NCBI GenBank assembly: GCA_964454255.1
Contig: CAYVSY010000007.1
Coordinates: forward strand, 1-22,996
Source of the DNA: CAYVSY01 sp964454255
GTDB lineage: Bacteria; Bacillota_I; Bacilli_A; RF39; UBA660
Reading direction: 5' to 3'
Length of the DNA stretch: 22,996 nucleotides
Each line of letters opens with the position of its first letter. Position 1 is the stretch's first letter. The notes under the pieces are model-generated. The model did no database searches. It was not told the origin of the DNA and saw nothing but the letters and a program-made list of their open reading frames with translations. Made by a program: the position numbers and the translations under genes. Positions 1-5,804 of this stretch are shown here, in pieces.

Positions 1-1
1 A

Positions 2-55
2 TTTAATAAAAGTCAAATAACTGAAAAATTAGATGAAATATTTAAGAGAACTTAG
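2..55 (+). CDS. 3' end of an unidentified protein gene (partial)
   Basis: An open frame entering from the left edge encodes FNKSQITEKLDEIFKRT and stops at TAG (53-55). The protein is not identified. It is not MnmE, the usual neighbour of mnmG, because MnmE ends in a conserved CIGK-type motif and this peptide does not. Support for a real gene end is that the stop codon sits exactly in the loop of a good terminator hairpin, an arrangement also seen at noc and rpoE in this window. Only 17 residues are visible. Confidence 0.4.
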   Translation, partial: FNKSQITEKLDEIFKRT

Positions 56-66
56 GTTCTTTTTTT
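44..66 (+). terminator. Rho-independent terminator of the left-edge gene
   Basis: AGAAC (47-51) pairs with GTTCT (56-60) around the loop TTAG. The stem can be extended by a G-T and two A-T pairs (44-46 with 61-63) and is followed by a T run to position 66. The loop contains the TAG stop codon of the upstream frame. Confidence 0.7.
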
Positions 67-114
67 AATATAATAGGAAAGTCATGCGTCAATGTCTCAA
101 AAATAATATATGCC

Positions 115-143
115 AAAAAGGCAAGATGAAAATCTTGCTTTTT
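115..143. terminator. Bidirectional terminator hairpin at the end of the IS operon
   Basis: GCAAGAT (121-127) and ATCTTGC (132-138) pair perfectly around a GAAA loop. Flanking A and T runs (116-119 with 140-143, plus a G-T pair) lengthen the stem. Read on the minus strand it ends in CTTTTT, so it can terminate the transposase/zinc-ribbon transcript. Read on the plus strand it ends in five T. It may also be the hairpin that IS91-type elements carry near one end, which I cannot decide from this copy alone. Confidence 0.65.
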
Positions 144-159
144 AAGATTAATATAATAA

Positions 160-408
160 TTATTTTTCTATATATTTATGATGAAATCCTCTTTTACTTT
201 TATAATCTAATGGTACACATTTATCAAATTTACATTTAGAACAAATAGTGTATGGTGGAGTAGATATAGGTAATCCATTCCATTCATCTTCTTGCTCAAA
301 TTCCAAAACAGCTTCTATAGGAGCCTCAAATTTATTTTTACATTTTGGGCAGATATAATCAACTATTTTTTCACTTAACATAAATAGGAAATTATTAAAA
401 TCAAACAT
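160..408 (-). CDS. Small zinc-ribbon protein coupled to the IS91-type transposase
   Basis: The 82-residue protein has two CxxC knuckles (CPKC at 20-23, CSKC at 56-59) plus Cys64, a pattern expected of a single zinc ribbon. The middle is acidic and the C-terminus basic. I do not recognise a family. I chose the ATG at 408 rather than an upstream ATG at 432, because an ideal AGGAGG (415-420) lies 6 nt before 408. That ribosome binding site is formed by the last codons of the transposase gene, whose stop (411-413) is 2 nt before this start, so the two genes should be translationally coupled. Its position between the transposase and the hairpin at 115-143 suggests it belongs to the mobile element, perhaps as an accessory DNA-binding or regulatory protein. 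That role is inference. Confidence 0.7.
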   Translation of the reverse strand: MFDFNNFLFMLSEKIVDYICPKCKNKFEAPIEAVLEFEQEDEWNGLPISTPPYTICSKCKFDKCVPLDYKSKRGFHHKYIEK

Positions 409-410
409 AA

Positions 411-1682
411 TTAACCTCCTCGTATATAACAAATTTCAATCATAGACTGTCCACATTTAGGGCAATCAAAAGGATTTCTTTTAAAATAATTTAATATAGA
501 TAATTTATGTTTTAAAAATTGTTTTCTAATTTGTTTCTTTTCTTTAGAAACTAACATAATCATTTTATCATGAAAACTATGTTTTTTTCTATAGAAACCA
601 TAATAACGAATAATTTTAAAATTATGTGGTAATAAGTGTCTAAGAATAATTGTTATAAATTGTGAAGCGGTAACAGTAACTTCGTGGTAAGAATTGTCGA
701 CATAATCATTATAACAAAAAGTAACATTTTCGCCATCATAATTTATAATTCTGTTTTCACTAATGGCAACTCTACCACAATATCTAGTAACATATTCAAT
801 ACCAGATCTTAAGTTTTTAAAATTCTTTCTTTCAGCATAAACATAAAAACCTTTAGTATATTTCTTATATAATTTATTTTTTAAACTATCAAAAGACTTG
901 ACTAGTTTTTTAGACATTAAATCTAATAAGATTTTCATAAATCTTTTAGAAAGTGCATTGAAATCAAAATATTCCCATTTAACACATTTATCATCACATA
1001 ATTTTAATTCAGCAATAAGCACATGTATGTGAGGATGCCACTTTAAATCACGACCGAAAGTATGAAGAAAAGCAAAGAAACCCGGTGTATATTTGGTTTT
1101 AGAAACATATTTAATAAGTTTACTCTCTTTATATTTGAATGATTCATTCAAAATAGAATAAATAGTTTTATTAACCGTATCAAAAAATAAATCAATCATA
1201 TTATTAAAGTCAACAAAAAAGTAAGGCCATAATTCTTTAGCACAAGGAAAAACAATTTGTCTATGTTTACAATTATAAGCAGTAGACATAATATTTTCAA
1301 CACGCTCAAGTTTATATTTATAACCACAAGAGGAACAAAATCTAGACTTACAAGTGTGGCCAAGAAAAGAAATATCTCCGCAATCAGGACACTCAAAAAC
1401 AGTACAACCTAAATTTTTATTATGACAATCAATAATTATTTGGATTTCCTTATCAGCATTAGGTTTATATTTTAAAATAGAATTTTTGATATCATTAGAT
1501 AAATTAAACCAATGATCTTCAAAGATTTGGGCAATTAAACCGGTTTTCTTATTAGAATTATAATTAGGATTTATAGAACCATGACTTTTAAACATATTTT
1601 CATCATAATAGTTCTTCAAATAAAATTCTTTAAATTCATCAATGCTTAATTCTAAATTGTTAATTATTTTTTTCTTACGCAT
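411..1682 (-). CDS. IS91-family (HUH, Y2) transposase
   Basis: This 423-residue protein is a rolling-circle transposase of the IS91 type, which nicks and joins single DNA strands through paired tyrosines. An N-terminal Cys-rich zinc-binding domain is visible (CPDC at 98-101, then Cys111, Cys116 and Cys119). The HUH metal-binding motif is HPHIH at 216-220, and the Y2 motif YVTRY puts Tyr297 and Tyr301 three residues apart as in IS91. A conserved downstream stretch RHLLPHNF (348-355) and a C-terminal CPKC (407-410) follow. No frameshift or missing catalytic residue is seen, so it may be active. The start codon has only a weak ribosome binding site (AGTGAT). Base composition matches the neighbours. 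It lies upstream of and divergent to mnmG. IS91-type elements make no target duplication, so the ends cannot be confirmed by repeats. Confidence 0.92.
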   Translation of the reverse strand: MRKKKIINNLELSIDEFKEFYLKNYYDENMFKSHGSINPNYNSNKKTGLIAQIFEDHWFNLSNDIKNSILKYKPNADKEIQIIIDCHNKNLGCTVFECPDCGDISFLGHTCKSRFCSSCGYKYKLERVENIMSTAYNCKHRQIVFPCAKELWPYFFVDFNNMIDLFFDTVNKTIYSILNESFKYKESKLIKYVSKTKYTPGFFAFLHTFGRDLKWHPHIHVLIAELKLCDDKCVKWEYFDFNALSKRFMKILLDLMSKKLVKSFDSLKNKLYKKYTKGFYVYAERKNFKNLRSGIEYVTRYCGRVAISENRIINYDGENVTFCYNDYVDNSYHEVTVTASQFITIILRHLLPHNFKIIRYYGFYRKKHSFHDKMIMLVSKEKKQIRKQFLKHKLSILNYFKRNPFDCPKCGQSMIEICYIRGG

Positions 1683-1716
1683 ATTATCACTATAATGATT
1701 ATATATTAAAAAAAAT

Positions 1717-1733
1717 GAAAGCTAAAGGCTTTC
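1717..1733 (-). terminator. Terminator-like hairpin facing the transposase gene
   Basis: GAAAGC (1717-1722) pairs with GCTTTC (1728-1733). Read on the minus strand the stem is followed directly by ATTTTTTTT, the layout of an intrinsic terminator between the element end and the transposase start. It could shield the transposase from read-through transcription entering from outside, a common arrangement in insertion elements. Confidence 0.5.
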
Positions 1734-1735
1734 GG

Positions 1736-1759
1736 ATGAAAAATTTATTTTTCATTTTT
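1736..1759 (+). terminator. AT-rich hairpin with T run between the IS and mnmG
   Basis: ATGAAAAAT (1736-1744) and ATTTTTCAT (1747-1755) form a perfect 9-bp inverted repeat, followed by TTTT (1756-1759). Read on the plus strand it is a weak terminator just before the mnmG promoter. It could also be part of the transposon end. Confidence 0.45.
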
Positions 1760-1760
1760 C

Positions 1761-1789
1761 TTGTAATAAATAAGTATTTGATATATAAT
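1761..1789 (+). promoter_or_regulatory. Predicted sigma-A promoter of mnmG
   Basis: TTGTAA (1761-1766) and TATAAT (1784-1789) are separated by 17 nt. The -35 starts inside the CTTG tetranucleotide proposed as the insertion-element target, so the promoter lies immediately beside, and may partly depend on, the element junction. Confidence 0.6.
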
Positions 1790-1815
1790 AAAAAAGAATT
1801 TTGGAAGTGATAAAT

Positions 1816-3681
1816 ATGAATTATGAATGTATTATTGTGGGTGGAGGACATGCTGGATGTGAAGCAGCTTTAGCTTGCGCTAGAACTAATCATAAAACAT
1901 TACTAATAACCGGATCAATAGATAATATTGCTACCATGCCATGTAATCCATCTATTGGTGGAAGTGCTAAAGGAATTGTTGTTCGCGAAATAGATGCTTT
2001 AGGTGGTGAAATGGGTAAAAATGCTGATAAGACATTAATTCAAATAAAAATGTTAAATAGTTCGAAAGGACCAGCTGTGCATTCACTTCGTGCTCAAGCG
2101 GATAAAATTACTTATCCAAAAGAAATGCTTAAAACCCTACAATCTACAAAAAATTTAGAAATAAAAGAAGGAATAGTTGAAGATTTAATTATAGAAGAAA
2201 ACATTGTAAAGGGAGTAGTTTTAGAAGACGGGTTAATAATTAATTCGATCATGGTCATTCTAACAACTGGAACATATTTGAAATCAGACATATTAATTGG
2301 TTCGACACGAAAAAGAAGTGGGCCTCATGGGGAGAAACCATCCAATCATTTAAGTGATAATTTGAAAAAATATGGTTTTAATATACTAAGATTAAAAACA
2401 GGAACACCGCCCAGGATAAAAAAAAGTAGTATTAATTTTTCAAATATTCAAGTAGAAAATGGTGATTTAATCCCATTAACATTTAGTCATGACAATATAC
2501 CTAGTTATGATGCTAATTCACAAGTTCCATGTTATTTACTATATACTAATGAATTAACTCATAAAATAATAAAAGAAAATTTAAATAAATCTTCAATGTA
2601 TGGTGGATTGAATGATATTACTGGTGTTGGACCTAGGTATTGTCCATCTATTGAAGATAAAATAATGCGTTTTAAAGATAAAGAACGTCATCAACTATTT
2701 TTAGAACCAGAAAGTTTATATTATGATGATATTTATCTTCAAGGTTTTTCAACGAGTATGTCTGAGGAAGTTCAAGAAAAAATGGTTCATAGTTTAGAAG
2801 GATTAGAAAAAGCTGAAATAATAAAATACGCTTATGCAATTGAATATGATGCTATTTATCCAACACAAATTAAAAACACTTTAGAAACAAAAACAATAAA
2901 AAATTTATGGACAGCCGGACAAATTAACGGCACTTCTGGTTACGAAGAAGCAGCTGCTCAAGGATTAATGGCAGGTATAAATGCTAGTCTAAAACTAGAT
3001 AATAAAAAAGAATTAATTTTAAAAAGAAATGAATCTTATATAGGCGTTTTAATAGACGACCTCACAACCAAAGGAACAATTGAGCCATATCGTCTTCTAA
3101 CATCTCGTGCTGAATATCGTTTATTATTAAGAAATGATAATGCTGATTTAAGATTAAGGGAATATGGTTATCAAGTGGGATTAATAAATTCAGATCAATA
3201 TCAAAAATTTATATATAAAAAAGAAAATATATCAAAATTAATAGATGAATTAAAAAACACTAAAATCACTACTAGAGATAATGCTAAATTAAAGGAATTA
3301 AATACTCATTTATTAAAAAATGGTATAAATATATACGAATTGTTAAAGCGTCCAGAAATTACAATAAACAAATTAAAAGAATTAAATATTATAAATATTA
3401 AATATACTAACGAAGTAGAAAATCAAGCAGAAATTCAAATTAAATATGAAGGTTATATAAATAAAGTTCAAAAAGAAGTAGACAAAATATTGAAATATGA
3501 AAACAAACTAATTCCGAGTGATATTGACTATAATAAAGTTAAAAATTTAGCATCTGAAGCTCGTCAAAAATTAAATACGATTAGACCCGAATCAATTGGT
3601 CGAGCTTTGAGAATTAGCGGTGTTAATCCAAGCGATATTTCTATATTAATGATATATTTAAAGAGGTTATATAATGAATAA
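1816..3681 (+). CDS. mnmG: tRNA uridine-5-carboxymethylaminomethyl(34) synthesis enzyme MnmG
   Basis: MnmG (GidA) is the FAD-dependent partner of MnmE in adding the (carboxymethyl)aminomethyl group to U34 of tRNAs reading NNA/NNG codons. The 621 residues match the usual length. The N-terminal dinucleotide-binding motif GGGHAG is at 9-14, followed by the conserved MPCNPSIGGSAKG (41-53) and LGGEMG (62-67) stretches, and the late segment EPYRLLTSRAEYRLLLR typical of the family. An open frame extends upstream to a TTG at 1801, but I chose the ATG at 1816 because the GGAAGTGAT ribosome binding site (1803-1811) precedes it and the protein then starts MNYECIIVGGG as in relatives. The gene overlaps rsmG by 8 nt. 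mnmE is not directly upstream, where Bacillus has it; an insertion element lies there instead. Confidence 0.97.
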   Translation: MNYECIIVGGGHAGCEAALACARTNHKTLLITGSIDNIATMPCNPSIGGSAKGIVVREIDALGGEMGKNADKTLIQIKMLNSSKGPAVHSLRAQADKITYPKEMLKTLQSTKNLEIKEGIVEDLIIEENIVKGVVLEDGLIINSIMVILTTGTYLKSDILIGSTRKRSGPHGEKPSNHLSDNLKKYGFNILRLKTGTPPRIKKSSINFSNIQVENGDLIPLTFSHDNIPSYDANSQVPCYLLYTNELTHKIIKENLNKSSMYGGLNDITGVGPRYCPSIEDKIMRFKDKERHQLFLEPESLYYDDIYLQGFSTSMSEEVQEKMVHSLEGLEKAEIIKYAYAIEYDAIYPTQIKNTLETKTIKNLWTAGQINGTSGYEEAAAQGLMAGINASLKLDNKKELILKRNESYIGVLIDDLTTKGTIEPYRLLTSRAEYRLLLRNDNADLRLREYGYQVGLINSDQYQKFIYKKENISKLIDELKNTKITTRDNAKLKELNTHLLKNGINIYELLKRPEITINKLKELNIINIKYTNEVENQAEIQIKYEGYINKVQKEVDKILKYENKLIPSDIDYNKVKNLASEARQKLNTIRPESIGRALRISGVNPSDISILMIYLKRLYNE

Positions 3682-4375
3682 AGAAAAATTTATAGATGAA
3701 TTAAAAAAAATAAATATAGATATTACATCTATGGCATTAGATAAATTAGAAAAATATTATAATATATTAATAGAAGAAAATAAAAAAATTAATTTAACTA
3801 GAATAATTGAAAAAGAAGATGTATATTTAAAACATTTTTATGATAGTCTTACTTTAAATAAAATAATTGATTTAAATAATAAAAATTTATGTGATATAGG
3901 AAGCGGAGCTGGATTCCCAGGTATTGTTTTAAAAATAGTATTTCCCAATTTAAGCGTTACATTAATTGACTCATCAGAAAAAAGATGTCGCTTCTTAAAT
4001 TTAGTAATTGACAAATTAGAATTAAAAAATATAAAAGTAGTAAATAATAGAGCTGAAAATTATAGTATGCAGGTTCGAGAAGAATTTGATATTGTAACAG
4101 CACGGGCAGTATCTAATATAAAAGAGTTGCTGGAAATTAGTTTTCCTCTTGTAAAAGTAAATGGTTATTTTATTGCGATGAAATCAAATATAGAAAATGA
4201 AATCAAGAATATTGATAATTGTTTAAAAGAATTAAATTGTTGTATTGAAGAAATTAAAGAATTTACCTTACCAATTGAAAAAAGCATGAGAAATTTAATT
4301 AAGGTTAAAAAAAGCAAAACGACAAATAAAAAGTATCCTAGAAATTATTCAGCCATAAAAAACAAACCATTATAA
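3674..4375 (+). CDS. rsmG: 16S rRNA (guanine(527)-N7)-methyltransferase RsmG
   Basis: RsmG (GidB) methylates N7 of G527 in 16S rRNA using S-adenosylmethionine. The 233-residue protein carries the SAM-binding motif DIGSGAGFPG at 74-83, and the following LIDSSEKRCRFL is also typical. The start ATG overlaps the end of mnmG by 8 nt and a GAGG lies inside mnmG, so the two genes are co-transcribed and translationally linked, as in many Bacillota. The C-terminus is Lys-rich. The gene ends at a hairpin that contains a Noc-binding site. Confidence 0.96.
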   Translation: MNKEKFIDELKKINIDITSMALDKLEKYYNILIEENKKINLTRIIEKEDVYLKHFYDSLTLNKIIDLNNKNLCDIGSGAGFPGIVLKIVFPNLSVTLIDSSEKRCRFLNLVIDKLELKNIKVVNNRAENYSMQVREEFDIVTARAVSNIKELLEISFPLVKVNGYFIAMKSNIENEIKNIDNCLKELNCCIEEIKEFTLPIEKSMRNLIKVKKSKTTNKKYPRNYSAIKNKPL

Positions 4376-4412
4376 AATATTTCCCAAGTATTTCCCGGGA
4401 AATATTTTTTTT
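4375..4412 (+). terminator. Terminator of mnmG-rsmG
   Basis: AAATATTTCCC (4375-4385) pairs with GGGAAATATTT (4397-4407) over 11 bp with an 11-nt loop, and the T run continues to 4412. The 3' part of the loop plus the 3' arm is a perfect palindrome (4389-4404), so the RNA has an alternative but less favourable fold. Confidence 0.8.
4389..4404. promoter_or_regulatory. Noc-binding site (NBS), perfect 16-bp palindrome
   Basis: TATTTCCCGGGAAATA is identical to the 16-bp NBS recognised by Bacillus Noc (14-bp core ATTTCCCGGGAAAT) and distinct from the ParB site parS (core CACGTG). A half-site (ATTTCCC) also occurs at 4379-4385. The site lies 91 nt upstream of the noc start and inside the rsmG terminator. 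I saw no second full copy in the window. Confidence 0.85.
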
Positions 4413-4431
4413 AAAAAAAAGACATAATTCT

Positions 4432-4461
4432 ATTGTAAATTACAATAAAATAGTGTATCAT
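4432..4461 (+). promoter_or_regulatory. Predicted noc promoter with an overlapping inverted repeat
   Basis: TTGTAA (4433-4438) and TATCAT (4456-4461) are 17 nt apart. The -35 is embedded in ATTGTAAATTACAAT (4432-4446), a perfect 7-1-7 inverted repeat, which looks like an operator for a dimeric repressor. The 7-1-7 geometry resembles Fur-family boxes, but the sequence does not match a box I can name. Confidence 0.5.
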
Positions 4462-4495
4462 GTAATTGAAAATAGAATGAAAAGAGGTAAATATA

Positions 4496-5794
4496 ATGGA
4501 AATTAAAAAAGAAATTATTCATGTAAATATAGATGATATTATTCCAAATAGGTTTCAACCAAGATTAACTTTTGATGAAAATGCTTTAAATGAATTAGCT
4601 GAATCAATAAAGTTACATGGTATTATTCAACCATTAGTTTTAAGGCAAATTGGAAATAAATATGAAGTAATAGCTGGTGAAAGAAGATATAAGGCAGCTA
4701 CCATTGCCGGTTTAAAAAACGTTCCCGCTATAATTACAGAATTAGATGATAAATCTAGCGCTGAAATTGCCGTTGTAGAAAATATTCAAAGAAAAGAATT
4801 ATCTGCTATAGAAGAAGCCAAGTCATATAAAAAGTTGCTTGATATTGGACAACTAACGCAAGAACAATTAGCTACAAGAATGGGAAAATCTCAACCAAAT
4901 ATTGCAAATAAGTTAAGATTATTAAATCTCGATGAAGAAATACAAAGAGCATTAATTAATAATGAAATATCGGAAAGACATGCCAGAAGTTTATTACAAT
5001 TAAAAGACCCAAACGAACAAAAAGATGTTCTTGAAAAAATAATAAAAGAAAGATTAACGGTTAAACAAACTGATGACTTAATAAAGTTCTTAGTCAATCC
5101 AGGAGCTTCAACCACCATTAATTCATTAAATGAAAGTATGGACATTAATCCTAATATTAAATCAGCACTAAATGGATTAGATATAAAAAATACCGAATCT
5201 GATATTTTTAACGATGTAGAACCTATTATAGAAGATAAGTTAGGTGAAACACAAATATTAGATATAAATAAAATAAAAGAAGCTGCAGAAGACGTAATTA
5301 AACCACATGAATTACCAGACTTTAATAGTTTGTTAAAAACTGAAGGAGGTTCAATGGAACCAATTAATAAAGAACAATCAGTAATAGAAACTTCAACCAT
5401 TTCAACTAATAAATTTTTCAACTCATTAGAAGACGAAGAAACAAACATGAATATATCTGATTTTAATAATAGTGATGTCAAAAATAGTCAAACACCAATA
5501 ATGCCTTCTTTTGAAAAAAGTCAAGATGTAATAACAAAACCAGTTATAGAACCAATAAACAATATAGTTAATATTCCAGATGAAATATCTAATGATGAAA
5601 TAATAATGCCAGACTTAGAAATGGAAGAACCAAAACCAATTGAACCAATCAGTAATCCATATCGCTTAAGAAATGCTATAAATATGGCTAGAGATTTTAT
5701 TTCTAATTTAGAAAAAAATGGTTATAATGTTGATTTTGATGAATTAGATTTACAAACGGACTATCAAATTGTTATTAAAATAAAAAAGGATTAG
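4496..5794 (+). CDS. noc: Nucleoid occlusion protein Noc (ParB family) with long acidic linker
   Basis: Noc is a ParB-family CTPase that binds NBS sites, spreads on DNA and blocks division over the nucleoid. The ParB N-domain shows GIIQP (42-46), GERRYKA (61-67) and ENIQRKEL (95-102). The helix-turn-helix region has Noc-like residues at positions known to separate Noc from ParB: Gln133 (SQP), Lys139 (NKL) and Arg161 (SERHAR); the fourth is Asn144, where Noc usually has Lys and ParB Ala. The last ~48 residues match the Noc C-terminal dimerisation domain. Gene order after mnmG-rsmG is as in Bacillus. Two features are odd: at 432 residues it is about 150 longer than Bacillus Noc because of an acidic, Pro/Asn-rich linker (about 201-380), and it lacks the N-terminal amphipathic helix that anchors Bacillus Noc to the membrane. 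AGAGG precedes the ATG. No soj or spo0J follows. Confidence 0.88.
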   Translation: MEIKKEIIHVNIDDIIPNRFQPRLTFDENALNELAESIKLHGIIQPLVLRQIGNKYEVIAGERRYKAATIAGLKNVPAIITELDDKSSAEIAVVENIQRKELSAIEEAKSYKKLLDIGQLTQEQLATRMGKSQPNIANKLRLLNLDEEIQRALINNEISERHARSLLQLKDPNEQKDVLEKIIKERLTVKQTDDLIKFLVNPGASTTINSLNESMDINPNIKSALNGLDIKNTESDIFNDVEPIIEDKLGETQILDINKIKEAAEDVIKPHELPDFNSLLKTEGGSMEPINKEQSVIETSTISTNKFFNSLEDEETNMNISDFNNSDVKNSQTPIMPSFEKSQDVITKPVIEPINNIVNIPDEISNDEIIMPDLEMEEPKPIEPISNPYRLRNAINMARDFISNLEKNGYNVDFDELDLQTDYQIVIKIKKD

Positions 5795-5804
5795 ATCCTT
5801 TTTT
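5782..5804. terminator. Shared bidirectional terminator of noc and the PBP gene
   Basis: AAAAAAGGAT (5782-5791) and ATCCTTTTTT (5795-5804) form a 10-bp stem with a 3-nt loop. The loop is exactly the TAG stop of noc, and the right arm overlaps the TAA stop of the convergent PBP gene. Both strands end in a T run, so it can serve both transcripts. Confidence 0.85.

Larger units (their letters stand above)
110..1760 (-). mobile_element. IS91-type insertion element (ends approximate)
   Basis: The element contains the transposase (411-1682) and the coupled zinc-ribbon gene (160-408), flanked by hairpins at 115-143 and 1717-1755. IS91-family elements insert beside GAAC or CAAG (GTTC or CTTG on the other strand). 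A CTTG at 1760-1763 directly abuts the right-hand hairpins, and GTTC/GAAC tetranucleotides lie at 48-59 on the left. The right boundary near 1759/1760 is therefore plausible and the left boundary is uncertain (between about 60 and 115). These boundaries are inference; comparison with an uninterrupted relative would fix them. Confidence 0.55.

Noticed and set aside
2..55. Left-edge partial gene as the end of mnmE
   Set aside because: MnmE ends in a conserved Cys-Ile-Gly-Lys type C-terminus, which is absent here.
1801..1815. Upstream TTG start for mnmG
   Set aside because: It would place the ribosome binding site inside the gene. The ATG at 1816 has correct spacing and matches the family N-terminus.
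4891..5481. Long minus-strand open frame opposite noc (196 codons)
   Set aside because: It lies wholly antisense to a clearly coding gene, its product has no recognisable motif, and it is explained by base composition of the linker-coding region.
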